Under the pieces are notes generated by a model that saw only the letters and a list, made by a program, of their open reading frames with translations, was not told the DNA's origin and ran no database searches. This document shows positions 53,109-62,670 of a stretch of 64,000 bases of DNA, piece after piece; within the stretch, counting starts at the first letter, position 1, and every line of letters begins with the position of its first letter. This stretch comes from Gemmobacter fulvus (GTDB taxonomy: Bacteria; Pseudomonadota; Alphaproteobacteria; Rhodobacterales; Rhodobacteraceae): positions 2,633,501-2,697,500 of the forward strand of contig NZ_CP076361.1 in NCBI RefSeq assembly GCF_018798885.1, written 5' to 3'. The position numbers and the translations under genes are program-made.

Positions 53109-55496
53109 TCATTCGCCGTAGGGCAGCCAGATCGTTTTCACCTGAGTGGCGCGGCGCAGATAGTCTGCCCCTTGCCCCTGCGCCGGGTCGCGCCAGTCGC
53201 GCAGGCGGCCGCCGTCGGTCCAGACCGGCTTGAGGTTGCCTGCCGAGGCCGTCTCGACCATCGCCACGCCCTCTGCGCTGCCGCAATACCACAGCGCGGC
53301 CACGTCATCATGCTCGGCCAGAGTGCGCGCCAGCACATCACGCTCGCCGGTCAGCAGGTTGACCACGCCGCCCGGCATGTCCGAGGTTTCCAGCACCTGA
53401 TACAGCCGCGCCGCGATCAGCGGGTGGCTTTGGCTTGCCACCACCACCGCGCGGTTGCCCATGGCAATGGCGGGCAGCAGCAAGGACAGCAGCGACAGCA
53501 GCGGCGCTTCATCCGGGCAGACAAGACCCATCACGCCAAAGGGCTCGTTCATTGCCAGCGTGACATGCCGGGATTTGGTGGCATGGACCGCGCCGTCGAA
53601 CTTGTCGGCCTGCGCCGCATACCAGAAGGCGCGGCGGATGCTCAGTTCCACCTCCTCTGCGGCAGCCTTGGCGCTGGTGCCGGTGCTGTCGATCAGCAGG
53701 GCTTCAAACTCGGCCCGGCGCTGATCGAGATTTTCGGCAAAGAAATACAGCACCTGCGCGCGGTTATGCGCCGTGACGCCGCCCCAGCCGCCCGCCTTGT
53801 GCGCCGCCTCGACCGCATTGCGCACATCCTTGCGATTGGCCAGCGCGGCTTGGCCAATGGCGACGCCGCCCTTGCCCAGCACGGTATAGCTTTGCCCGCC
53901 ATCGGCCCGCGCCTGCTTGCCGCCGATATAAAGCTTGGCCGTCACGTCAATGTCGGCGCGGTCGGATTTGCCGGTGAAGGGGGAAACCTCGATGGCCAGC
54001 GCCGGGGCAGGGCGGGCTTTGCCGCCTTTTTCCCATGCGGGCGACAGGTATTCCGCCATGCCCTCGCGCCCGCCTTCACGGCCAAAGCCGCTTTCGCGAT
54101 AGCCGCCAAAGGCCGCCCCGGCATCGAAGATATTGGTGGCATTGATCCAGACCACCCCGGCCTTGACCTTGGCCGCCACCTCGATCGCGCGGTTGATGTT
54201 TTCCGACCAGACCGACGCGGCAAGGCCATAGCGGCTGTCATTGGCCAGCGTCACCGCCTCGTCGGCGGTGCGGAAGGTCAGGGTGGTGGCCACCGGGCCG
54301 AAGATTTCCACCTGCGACACGGTGGAGGCGGGGGCCGTGCCGGTAAAGAACCCCGGCGCGCAGAAATTGCCGGTCTTGGGCAGCGCCCCCGGCGCGCGGT
54401 GCAGCGTGGCGCCTTCCGCCTCGCCCTGCGCCAGCAGGCCGGTGATGCGCGTCAGTTGCTTGCGCGACACGATGGCGCCCACATCCATCGTCTTGTCCAG
54501 CGGATCGCCGGTGCGCAGCACCTGCATCCGGGCGGTCAGCTTGGCAAAGAAGCGCGGCGCCACGCCTTCCTGCACCAGAATACGCGACCCGGCACAGCAG
54601 ACCTCGCCCTGATTGAACCAGATCGCATCGACGACGCCTTCGACGGCGGCATCCAGATCGGCATCCTCGAACACGATGAACGGGGATTTGCCGCCCAGTT
54701 CCAGCGACAGTTTCTTGCCCGATCCGGCAATCTGGCGGCGGATGACGCGGCCCACTTCGGTCGAGCCGGTGAAGGCGACCTTATCGACATCAGGGTGGCC
54801 CGCAATCGCGGCCCCGGTCTCGCCATCGCCATTGACGATGTTCAAGACCCCGGCAGGCAGGCCCACTTCGGCGCAGATCTGCGCAAAGGCCCAGGCGCTG
54901 AGCGGGGTCAGATCGGCCGGTTTCAGCACCACGGTATTGCCCGCCGCCAGTGCAGGCGCGACTTTCCAGGCGAGCATCAAGAGCGGGAAGTTCCACGGGA
55001 TCACCTGCCCGCAGACGCCGACCGGGGTGTGGTTCGGAAATTCGCTGTCCAGCACCTCGGCCCAGCCGGCATGGTGATAGAAGTGGCGCGCCACCAGCGG
55101 CACGTCGATGTCGCGCGTCTCGCGGATGGTCTTGCCATTGTCCATCGTCTCCAGCACCGACAGGAAGCGTTCGCGCTTCTGGATGTGGCGGGCAATGGCA
55201 TAGAGGTATTTTGCACGCGCATGGCCGGGCAGGGCCGACCATTTCGGATAGGCGGCACGGGCGGCGCGCACGGCGGCCTCCACATCCTCGGCGCTGCCCT
55301 TGGCCACCTGCGCCAGCGGCACATCGGTGGCCGGATTCAGCACCTCGATCAGCGGCGCGCGGGCGTCGGTGAATTTGCCGTTGATGAAATGGCCGATCCC
55401 GTCGCCCAGGCCCGCAAGCCAGGCTTTGACCTCGGCATTGCCTTCCGGGGCGGGGCCGTATTCCATGGTGTTCATGATGTCCTTGATCGTGGGCAT
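53109..55496 (-). CDS. tandem aldehyde dehydrogenase; second domain truncated and probably inactive
   Basis: The 795-residue protein has a complete N-terminal aldehyde dehydrogenase domain (1 to about 490): VIPWNFPLLMLAWK, FTGSTEVG, LELGGKSPF (general-base Glu) and NQGEVCCAGSR (catalytic Cys). A second, shorter domain of about 280 residues follows (AGGWGGVTAHNRAQ, 'VCPDEAPLLSLLSLLLPAI'), which has the N-terminal lobe but no catalytic Cys/Glu pair. It lies directly after deoC and probably oxidises the acetaldehyde or other aldehyde that DeoC releases. The start ATG 55496 (MPTIKDIMNTME) is preferred over one 102 bp upstream inside deoC. Confidence 0.9.
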   Translation of the reverse strand: MPTIKDIMNTMEYGPAPEGNAEVKAWLAGLGDGIGHFINGKFTDARAPLIEVLNPATDVPLAQVAKGSAEDVEAAVRAARAAYPKWSALPGHARAKYLYAIARHIQKRERFLSVLETMDNGKTIRETRDIDVPLVARHFYHHAGWAEVLDSEFPNHTPVGVCGQVIPWNFPLLMLAWKVAPALAAGNTVVLKPADLTPLSAWAFAQICAEVGLPAGVLNIVNGDGETGAAIAGHPDVDKVAFTGSTEVGRVIRRQIAGSGKKLSLELGGKSPFIVFEDADLDAAVEGVVDAIWFNQGEVCCAGSRILVQEGVAPRFFAKLTARMQVLRTGDPLDKTMDVGAIVSRKQLTRITGLLAQGEAEGATLHRAPGALPKTGNFCAPGFFTGTAPASTVSQVEIFGPVATTLTFRTADEAVTLANDSRYGLAASVWSENINRAIEVAAKVKAGVVWINATNIFDAGAAFGGYRESGFGREGGREGMAEYLSPAWEKGGKARPAPALAIEVSPFTGKSDRADIDVTAKLYIGGKQARADGGQSYTVLGKGGVAIGQAALANRKDVRNAVEAAHKAGGWGGVTAHNRAQVLYFFAENLDQRRAEFEALLIDSTGTSAKAAAEEVELSIRRAFWYAAQADKFDGAVHATKSRHVTLAMNEPFGVMGLVCPDEAPLLSLLSLLLPAIAMGNRAVVVASQSHPLIAARLYQVLETSDMPGGVVNLLTGERDVLARTLAEHDDVAALWYCGSAEGVAMVETASAGNLKPVWTDGGRLRDWRDPAQGQGADYLRRATQVKTIWLPYGE

Positions 55497-55506
55497 GTGC
55501 AGATCC

Positions 55507-56460
55507 TCAGGCCAGCGCGTGGCGGTTGGCGGCCGAGTAGCGGCCCGTGACGTGGTGTTCCAACTGGCGTTCGATATCGCCCAGCATGGACGAGGCACCG
55601 ATGCGGAACAGATCGGGCTGCATCCAGCGCAGGCCCAGTTCCTCTTTCATCAGGATCAGCCAGGTCATGGCGTCCTTCGCGGTTTTCAGCCCGCCTGCCG
55701 GTTTGAAGCCGACAATCTGGCCGGTCAGATCGCGGAAATCGCGCAGGGCCCGCAGCATGGTCAGAGACACCGGCAGGGTGGCGTTCACATCCTCTTTCCC
55801 GGTCGAGGTCTTGATGAAATCCGAACCGGCCTGCATCGCAATCATCGAGGCCTTGTAGACATTGGACAGGGTTTTCAGATCGCCGGTGGCGAGGATCGCC
55901 TTCATATGCGCCTCGCCACAGGCGGCGCGCATGGCGGCAATCTCGTCATAAAGCGCGGACCAGTTGCCGGTCAGAACGTGCTCGCGGGTGATCACGATGT
56001 CGATCTCGCGCGCGCCCTGTTCCACGGCATAGCTGATCTCGGCCAGCCGCAGCGGCAGCGGCGTCAGCCCGGCGGGAAAGCCGGTGGCGACCGAGGCGAC
56101 CGGGATCCCCGAGCCTTCCAGCGCCTTCACTGCATGGGGCACCATGGTCGGATAGACGCAGACGGCGCCAACGGTGATGCCCTCGACCCCCAGCGCCGCC
56201 AGCAGATCGTCGCGCACCGGGTTGCGGGCTTTTGCGCAGAGGCGCTGCACCCGGCCGGGCGTGTCGTCGCCCGCAAGGGTAGTCAGGTCGATGCAGGTGA
56301 TGGCCTTCAGCAGCCAGGCTGCCTGCCACTCTTTCTTGACGGTGCGGCGGCTGCCAAGGCTGGCGGCACGGCGTTCCGTGGCGGACAGGTTGACCGCGAT
56401 ATGGTCAAACCATGCGGGTGTGAAGGGGGTGCCTGTCGGGCGGGGAAAGTGGTCTGTCAT
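55507..56460 (-). CDS. deoC: deoxyribose-phosphate aldolase
   Basis: DeoC cleaves 2-deoxyribose-5-phosphate to glyceraldehyde-3-phosphate and acetaldehyde. The 317-residue class I aldolase shows CIDLTTLAG (Asp), VCVYPTMV, EIDIVITREHVLTG, KAILATGDL and the Schiff-base lysine in SDFIKTSTGKE, followed by VGFKPAGGL. The long N-terminus is typical of the larger DeoC group. It lies between the ABC permease and the aldehyde dehydrogenase. Confidence 0.94.
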   Translation of the reverse strand: MTDHFPRPTGTPFTPAWFDHIAVNLSATERRAASLGSRRTVKKEWQAAWLLKAITCIDLTTLAGDDTPGRVQRLCAKARNPVRDDLLAALGVEGITVGAVCVYPTMVPHAVKALEGSGIPVASVATGFPAGLTPLPLRLAEISYAVEQGAREIDIVITREHVLTGNWSALYDEIAAMRAACGEAHMKAILATGDLKTLSNVYKASMIAMQAGSDFIKTSTGKEDVNATLPVSLTMLRALRDFRDLTGQIVGFKPAGGLKTAKDAMTWLILMKEELGLRWMQPDLFRIGASSMLGDIERQLEHHVTGRYSAANRHALA

Positions 56461-56495
56461 GTCATGTTCCGATCTGAGGTCGGGAGAGGGGCGGC

Positions 56496-57497
56496 TCAGC
56501 CGCGCCCCCGGCGAATGTCGATAAAGCGGTTCAGCAGGATGGCTGCGATGATGATAACCCCGGTAACGGTCATCTGATAGAACGACCCAAGGCCAAGCAA
56601 GTTGAAGATATTGCGCAGCACTTGCAGCAGCATCACGGCAAAGAAGGTGCCCAGAACGCCGCCCCGCCCGCCAAACAGCGAGGTGCCGCCCAGCACGACA
56701 GCGGCGATGGCGTCCAGTTCCAGCCCCTGTGCGGCGGTCGGCTGGCCGATCCGCAGGCGCGAGGTCAGCAGGATGCCGCCAAGCGCGCTCATCACACCAG
56801 AGGCGGCAAAGACGAGGATCAGCACCCCGCGTGTCGGCAGGCCCGACAGGCGGGCCGCCTCGGGGTTGCCGCCGGTGGCATAGACGGTTTCGCCAAACAC
56901 GGTCAGCCGCAGCAGCCCACCCGCCAGCACGCAGAGCAGAATGAAGATCAGGCCCATGGAGCTGACCGAAAAGCCGGGGGCGAGCGGCACCATGGTGGAC
57001 GAGATCGCGGCAAAGCCCGCAGGCAGGCCCGAGACCGGCACACCGTCGGTCATCAGATAGGTCAGCCCCCGGAAGGACACGAGACCCGCCAGTGTCACGA
57101 TGAAACTGGGCACCTGCGCCAAGGCGGTGATCGCCCCCATCGCCGCACCACAAAGGGCACCGGCCCCGATGGTCAGCGCCAGCGCCGCCCAGATCGGTGT
57201 CCCGCCTGCCAGCAGCACGGCAATCAACATGCCACACAGCGCACAGACGCTGCCCACCGACAGGTCGATATTGCCGGTCAGGATGACGAAGGTCATGCCC
57301 ACTGCCACCACGCCGGTCACGGCGGCCTGCTGGAACAGGTTGGCGATATTGGTGCCGGTCAGGAAATTCTCGGACAGCAGGGCCGCGCAGACCACCACGA
57401 TCAGGAAGATCACGATGAAATTGTATTCAATCGCCAGATCCACCAGACGGCGTGCAGGCGAGGGGGCGGGGGTGGCCCCGGTGATGGTGTCAGTCAT
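56496..57497 (-). CDS. sugar ABC transporter permease (RbsC-like)
   Basis: A 333-residue RbsC-family permease with about ten helices: GMTFVILTGNIDLSVGSV and ATGGNPEAARLSGL, then GGTSLFGGRGGVLGT. ATG 57497 overlaps the end of the ATPase gene and has GGGGAA at good spacing; ATG 57512 is possible but has no site. Confidence 0.92.
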   Translation of the reverse strand: MTDTITGATPAPSPARRLVDLAIEYNFIVIFLIVVVCAALLSENFLTGTNIANLFQQAAVTGVVAVGMTFVILTGNIDLSVGSVCALCGMLIAVLLAGGTPIWAALALTIGAGALCGAAMGAITALAQVPSFIVTLAGLVSFRGLTYLMTDGVPVSGLPAGFAAISSTMVPLAPGFSVSSMGLIFILLCVLAGGLLRLTVFGETVYATGGNPEAARLSGLPTRGVLILVFAASGVMSALGGILLTSRLRIGQPTAAQGLELDAIAAVVLGGTSLFGGRGGVLGTFFAVMLLQVLRNIFNLLGLGSFYQMTVTGVIIIAAILLNRFIDIRRGRG

Positions 57498-58983
57498 GGT
57501 GGTGTTCCCCAAGGATCTGCCGCTTCAGGATCGTGTCCTGATCGGTGCTGGCGGGATTGAATTGTGCAATGTTGCGGCCTTCGTGAAAGACCCAGATCGT
57601 GTCGCAGGCGGCATACAGCTCTTCCAGCTCTGACGAGGCGACGATCACCGCCGCGCCCTGTTTGGCCAGACCATCGACCAGCGCATAAAGATCGGCCTTG
57701 GCCCCGATGTCCAGCCCGCGCGAGGGCTCGTCCAGCAACAGCAGCTCGGACCCTTTGATGATCCATTTCGCCAGCACGACCTTTTGCTGATTGCCGCCCG
57801 AAAGCTGTACGACCTTCTGGTCGGGGTTGCCATATTTGGTGGACAGCTGTTTCAGCACCGGCACCGTGCGGGCCTTCTGTGCGCGATGCCGGGCCAGAAT
57901 CTGCCCCTGCATCGCGGGAAGGGTGGCGTTCTTGTAGATCGGCGCGTCGAGGATCAGGCCTTCGGTCTTGCGGTTTTCCGGCACAAGGCCAAGCCCCGCG
58001 CGGATCGCATCCTTGGGACGGCGCGGCGCATAGGGCGCGCCTTTCAGCACCATCTGCGCCTCATGCGGCAGCGCCCCGAACAGCGCCTTCAGGAACGAGG
58101 TCCGCCCCGATCCGTTCAGCCCGGTCAGGCCGCAGATCTCGCCCCGTCGCAGGGTGAAATCTCGGATATCAAGGCCCTGCGGACCGGTCAGCCGATCCAC
58201 CTGCAGCATCACCTCGCCCGTCACCGGCGGACGGTCGCGCCGCTCTACCAAGGTGCGTTCGCGGCCCAGAATGGCCTCGACCAAAGCGGAATCGGGCGTG
58301 CCCGCCACATCGAAGGTTTCAATCGTGCGGCCCGCGCGCAGCACCGTCACCCGGTCGCCGATCTCGCGCAGCTCGCCCAGCCGGTGGCTGACATAGACGA
58401 TGGCCACGCCCTGCGCCGTCAGCTCGCGGATCACCCGGAACACCGCCTTCAGCTCGGTTTCGTTCAGCGCCGCCGAAGGTTCATCCATGATGATCACCTT
58501 CGCCGCGCGGGTCAGCGACCGGGCAATGGCGGTCAGTTGCTGATTGGCAACCGACAGGCTTTCCACCCGCGCATCCGGGCCGAACTGCGCCCCCACCCGT
58601 GCCAGCGCCTCTGCGGCCCGCGCGCGGCGGTGGCCTTTGTCCAGAAAGCCCAGACGGGCGGGCGGATGGCCCAGAAACAGGTTTTCCGCCACCGTCAGCT
58701 GCGGCACCAGATCAAGCTCCTGATAGATCATCGAAATGCCCGCCGCTGCCGCCTCTGAAGGTTTGCGAAAGCTGACCGGCTGGCCGTCGACGCGGATTTC
58801 CCCGGCTGATGGCATCATCGCCCCCGCCACCAGCTTCAGGAAGGTCGATTTTCCGGCCCCGTTCGCGCCCAGCAGGCAATGCACCTCGCCGCGCCGCACC
58901 GACAGGCCGGCATCTTCCAGCGCCACGATATTGGGCGGGAATCGCTTGGCCAGATGGCGGATGGTCAGCACATCCTCGGTCAT
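57490..58983 (-). CDS. sugar ABC transporter ATPase, double-domain (RbsA-like)
   Basis: The 497-residue protein contains two ABC domains. The first has Walker A GANGAGKST, a signature LSVANQQ and Walker B VIIMDEPSAAL; the second has a Walker A of GLNGSGRTS, a signature QLSGGNQQK and Walker B LLLLDEPSRGLD. This pattern is normal for RbsA-type ATPases of pentose and polyol importers. It overlaps both the regulator gene (4 bp) and the permease gene. Confidence 0.93.
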   Translation of the reverse strand: MTEDVLTIRHLAKRFPPNIVALEDAGLSVRRGEVHCLLGANGAGKSTFLKLVAGAMMPSAGEIRVDGQPVSFRKPSEAAAAGISMIYQELDLVPQLTVAENLFLGHPPARLGFLDKGHRRARAAEALARVGAQFGPDARVESLSVANQQLTAIARSLTRAAKVIIMDEPSAALNETELKAVFRVIRELTAQGVAIVYVSHRLGELREIGDRVTVLRAGRTIETFDVAGTPDSALVEAILGRERTLVERRDRPPVTGEVMLQVDRLTGPQGLDIRDFTLRRGEICGLTGLNGSGRTSFLKALFGALPHEAQMVLKGAPYAPRRPKDAIRAGLGLVPENRKTEGLILDAPIYKNATLPAMQGQILARHRAQKARTVPVLKQLSTKYGNPDQKVVQLSGGNQQKVVLAKWIIKGSELLLLDEPSRGLDIGAKADLYALVDGLAKQGAAVIVASSELEELYAACDTIWVFHEGRNIAQFNPASTDQDTILKRQILGEHHHD

Positions 58984-59966
58984 TCCGTTTCCTCCAGAAT
59001 ATTGCGGGCGGTCGCCTCGTCGGTGACCAGCACCGAGACATAGCCCGCGCGCAGGGCGGCGGCGGCGATCTGGTGTTTCTCCTCTCCCGCCACCACGCCA
59101 ATGGCGCGGTCCTTGCGGCGCAGCGCTTCCAGACGCAGCCCGACGGTGCGGGCGTCCAGCGCCGGATCGACGATCCGCCCCTGATGATCGACAAACCGCC
59201 CCAGAATATCGCCCACCGATCCCAGCGCCTTCAGCCGGTCAATATCCGCCTGCGTCAGATAGCCCGAGGACATCAGCACCGATTGATGCGACACGCCGCC
59301 CATGCCGTAGCAGATCACCGGCGCGGCTTCGGCCAGCGCTAGCACCCGTTCGATGATCGGATCTTCTTCCAGCGCGTCGCGGGTGCTGCTTTTGCCGACG
59401 ATGGCGGGCACCGGCAGCAGGGTGGCAGTGCCGCCCGCCGATTGCGCGAATTCTTCCGCCACCGCCGAAGTGCGGGTGGAGGTCTGTTGCAAGGTGGTGG
59501 AGCCGTTCACCAGCACCACATGCGCGCCGGGGTTCCAGCCCGAGGGCAGGGCGCGGGCGACAGCCGACATGGTGCGCCCCCAGCTGACCCCCAGCAAGTC
59601 GGGCTTGGGGTTGAGATTGGCCAGATAGGTGGCCGCGGCCTGCGCCACGCTGTCGATCAGCAGGGCCGGATCGGTGATTTCGCCCATCGGCACCACCACG
59701 GCATCGCGCAGCTTGAACGCCTGTTGCAGCGCCACTTCAAGGCTGGTCTTGCGATTGGCGCGGGGGGTGATCTCGATCCGCACGATGCCTTCGGCCTTGG
59801 CCTCGGTCAGCAATTTGCCGACCTGCCAGCGGGTCAGGCCCAGTTCGGTCGCGATGTCGGACTGGGTGCGCTCCAGATCGTAATAGAGCTTGGCCACCTG
59901 CACCATCAGGTGATCGCGCTGTTCGTCCAGCGGCAGGCGCGAGGAATAGGGGTTGCGCTCGCTCAT
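58980..59966 (-). CDS. SorC/DeoR-family sugar-binding transcriptional regulator
   Basis: The 328-residue protein has an N-terminal helix-turn-helix, VAKLYYDLERTQSDIATELGLTRWQVGKLL, and a SorC-type sugar-phosphate-binding domain (SWGRTMSAVARAL, VVLVNGST, GMGGVSHQSVL, DHQGRIVDP). B. subtilis DeoR and enterobacterial LsrR are of this type and respond to phosphorylated sugars. It lies inside the operon it presumably controls; the palindrome at 63715-63739 is the probable operator. Confidence 0.9.
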   Translation of the reverse strand: MSERNPYSSRLPLDEQRDHLMVQVAKLYYDLERTQSDIATELGLTRWQVGKLLTEAKAEGIVRIEITPRANRKTSLEVALQQAFKLRDAVVVPMGEITDPALLIDSVAQAAATYLANLNPKPDLLGVSWGRTMSAVARALPSGWNPGAHVVLVNGSTTLQQTSTRTSAVAEEFAQSAGGTATLLPVPAIVGKSSTRDALEEDPIIERVLALAEAAPVICYGMGGVSHQSVLMSSGYLTQADIDRLKALGSVGDILGRFVDHQGRIVDPALDARTVGLRLEALRRKDRAIGVVAGEEKHQIAAAALRAGYVSVLVTDEATARNILEETE

Positions 59967-61480
59967 GCGGCACCACCCGTCTGGCGGCGGGCCAGATCAT
60001 GCAGCACCGGCGTCAGGCTGGCTGTGGCCTCGCGGTAAAGCGGCAGGCTGCGGGCGAACCAGGCGGCACGCTCGGGGTCGGGGTGCAGGGCGCGGGTGGG
60101 GGCGGCGCAGGTGCGGGCCGCCTCGGCCAGACCGGGATAGACCCCAAGGGCCGCTGCCGCCGCAACCGAGGCACCCACCAGCGACAGGTTGTCTTCGCGT
60201 GCGACCTGCACAGGGCGGCCCATCGCATCGACCGTGGCTTGCAGCCAAGCGGCGTTCTTGACGATCCCGCCCGCCATCACGATCCGGTCGATCTGCACAC
60301 CGCGTTCGGCCAGCACCGCCAGCACATTGGCCGATCCCAGCGCCACGCCATCCACCGCCGATGCGTAAAGATCGGCGCGGCCATGGCCCAGCGTCAGCCC
60401 GAGCATTGCCCCGCGCAGCGCCGCATCGCGGTAGGGGGTGCGGTTGCCCATCCAGTAATCCAGCGTCAGCAGCCCTTCGGCACGGCCCGGCGTGGCCGCG
60501 ACCTCGGCAATCAACGCGGCATGGCCCGGTGCGTCCAGCCCGAAGATCGTGCCTGCCAGCCAGTTCAGCACCGATCCCGCCGAAACCTGCCCACATTCGA
60601 CCAGCCAATGCCCGTCGGTCAGCGCATTGGGATAGGGGCCCCAGAAGCCCGACACATCGCCTTCGGCCCCCAGCTGCGTCAGTTGCACGACCGAGGTGCC
60701 GCCAATGAACAGCATGCCGCCCGGCTGCACGATATCGGCCCCCAACATGCCGATATGCGCATCAATGCCGCCCTGTGCCACCAGCGGGCGGTTACTCAGC
60801 CCAAGGTCGGCGGCCATGGCGGCGCGCATCGGGCCGATCACACCGCCCACCGGGATGATCCGGCCCGGCAGCCGCCCGGCCAGATCGCCGATCCCCAGCG
60901 CGTCATAGACCTCGGGCACAAAGCGGCCCCCGGCGCTGTCGTAATTCCATTTGCAGGCGGCATTCATGCGCGACCCGACCCAGTCGCCGGTCAGATCGTG
61001 GTTCACATAATCCAGCGCCTCGCAGATCACCTCGGCCCTGGCCCAGACCTCGGGTTGATGGCGCTTCAGCCACATCGCCTTGGGCACCAGCCATTCGACC
61101 GCATCCGACCCGCCGCAATGGCGCATCACCGGATGATCGAGCCGCGCAGTTTCGCGGCTTTCGGCCTCTGCCCGGCAATCCATCCACAACAGGGCAGGGC
61201 GCAGCGGCGTGCCGTCGCGGGTGCAGATCGCAACGGTGGAGGCAGTGGTGGCGGCGCAGACTGCATCCACCGCCGTCATGCCCGCCTGCGCGAGCGCGGC
61301 CCGCCCGGCCAGACGCAGCGCCGCGCGCCAGTCGGCAGGGTTCTGTTCGGCCCAGCCCGCGCGGGGATAGGTGGTGGCATAGGGCGCTTCGGCCATGGCC
61401 AGCATGGCGCGGCGGTCCGTATCATAGACCCCCGCCCGCACGCCGCCCGTGCCGAAATCAAAACTCAAGACATGCGCCAT
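59963..61480 (-). CDS. FGGY-family carbohydrate kinase (ribulokinase-like)
   Basis: The 505-residue kinase starts MAHVLSFDFGTGGVRAGVYD and includes WMDCRAEAE, LPKAMWLKRHQPEVWARAE, VAQGGIDAHIGMLGAD, FIGGTSVVQL and VMAGGIVKNAAWLQ. These are closer to ribulokinase-like FGGY members than to glycerol or xylulose kinase. ATG 61480 follows GGAGGA by 9 bp, which is better than the GTG at 61489. It overlaps the regulator gene by 4 bp. Exact substrate unknown, probably a pentulose or polyol. Confidence 0.87.
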   Translation of the reverse strand: MAHVLSFDFGTGGVRAGVYDTDRRAMLAMAEAPYATTYPRAGWAEQNPADWRAALRLAGRAALAQAGMTAVDAVCAATTASTVAICTRDGTPLRPALLWMDCRAEAESRETARLDHPVMRHCGGSDAVEWLVPKAMWLKRHQPEVWARAEVICEALDYVNHDLTGDWVGSRMNAACKWNYDSAGGRFVPEVYDALGIGDLAGRLPGRIIPVGGVIGPMRAAMAADLGLSNRPLVAQGGIDAHIGMLGADIVQPGGMLFIGGTSVVQLTQLGAEGDVSGFWGPYPNALTDGHWLVECGQVSAGSVLNWLAGTIFGLDAPGHAALIAEVAATPGRAEGLLTLDYWMGNRTPYRDAALRGAMLGLTLGHGRADLYASAVDGVALGSANVLAVLAERGVQIDRIVMAGGIVKNAAWLQATVDAMGRPVQVAREDNLSLVGASVAAAAALGVYPGLAEAARTCAAPTRALHPDPERAAWFARSLPLYREATASLTPVLHDLARRQTGGAA

Positions 61481-61550
61481 GCCTGCCACTCCTCCGCGTT
61501 TCCTGTCCGGCTGGCCACTCCCCCGGCCTGCCTCTGTTCCCTATACCCGC

Positions 61551-62573
61551 TCAGGGGCGGAACATGATCTTGGAAAAGAACAGGGTCCGGTCGGTTTTGA
61601 GGGTTTCAAACATGCCGGGCAGCGCCTCCAGCCCCAGCTCGTGGCTGATCATGAATTCCCATTTCAGCGCGCCCGAGGCCAGCTTGTCCAGTGTCACCGT
61701 CCATTGCGGGCCGGGATAGGGCGCGCCGAAAGAGTTCCACGACCCGTGCAACGAGACTTCCTGCCGCAGGAAATGCTGGAACGCCTTGTTCGTCAGCGGC
61801 ACATCGTCCACCGGAATGCCGATGAACACCACATGCCCGCCGGGGGCGGCTAGCGTGACGGCGGCATTGATCGACGAGGGATGCCCCGCCGCCTCGACGA
61901 TCAGATCGGCCAGCAGGCCCTTGGGCAGCTCGTCCCCGGCCAGAAAGCACTGCGTTGCCCCGGCTGCGCGGGCCTGTTCCAGCTTGGCTTCGGAGACGTC
62001 AATCGCCACCACCTCGGATGCGCCCATCAGCAGCATCCACTGGATCGCGAACAGGCCGATCGGGCCGCAGCCGATCACCGCGCCGCGCGCGCCCATGCGC
62101 ACGCCGCCCGCCTTCCAGATCGCATGCAGCGCGATGGAGGCCGGATCCACCATGGCCGCCGCGCGCGGATCGGTGCCTGCCGGGGCCACCAGCAGGTTTG
62201 CCACCGGCACCACCACCCATTCCGCATAGGCCCCGTCGCGGCGCGAGCCGAAATAGTCATAGTCGCGGCAGCGCGAAAAATCGCCCGTCGCGCATTGATC
62301 GCAGGTGCCGCAGGGCAGCATCGGCGGCACGGTGCAGAGATCGCCCAGAGCAAAGCCGTCGACCCCCGCGCCCAGTTCCTCGATATGGCCGGAAAACTCG
62401 TGGCCGCAGATGATCGGCATCTTGTGCGCGCCCTTGATCAGCATCCGCGGCAGATCCGAGCCGCAGACGCCAACCGCCGCCACGCGCAGCAGCACTTCGC
62501 CCGGACCGGGCACGGGTTTTGCAACCTCTTCCAGCCGGATATCGCCGGGGGTGTAAAGAACGGCAGCGCGCAT
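61551..62573 (-). CDS. zinc-containing alcohol/polyol dehydrogenase (sorbitol dehydrogenase-like)
   Basis: The medium-chain dehydrogenase of 340 residues has the catalytic zinc site VGVCGSDL and CGHEFSGHIEEL, a structural zinc site with four Cys (CGTCDQCATGDFSRC) and the cofactor loop IGCGPIGLFAIQW. Polyol dehydrogenases of this kind oxidise a secondary hydroxyl to a keto group. ATG 62573 is better spaced from AAGGAAG than the adjacent ATG 62576. Confidence 0.9.
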   Translation of the reverse strand: MRAAVLYTPGDIRLEEVAKPVPGPGEVLLRVAAVGVCGSDLPRMLIKGAHKMPIICGHEFSGHIEELGAGVDGFALGDLCTVPPMLPCGTCDQCATGDFSRCRDYDYFGSRRDGAYAEWVVVPVANLLVAPAGTDPRAAAMVDPASIALHAIWKAGGVRMGARGAVIGCGPIGLFAIQWMLLMGASEVVAIDVSEAKLEQARAAGATQCFLAGDELPKGLLADLIVEAAGHPSSINAAVTLAAPGGHVVFIGIPVDDVPLTNKAFQHFLRQEVSLHGSWNSFGAPYPGPQWTVTLDKLASGALKWEFMISHELGLEALPGMFETLKTDRTLFFSKIMFRP

Positions 62574-62670
62574 CATCACTTCCTTATGCACATGAGAGGG
62601 TTGGGCCACCGGGCGGGAGCGGGCCCGGTGGCCGGTGCCGCGCAGGATGGCCCCATCCCGCGCGGTCAGA

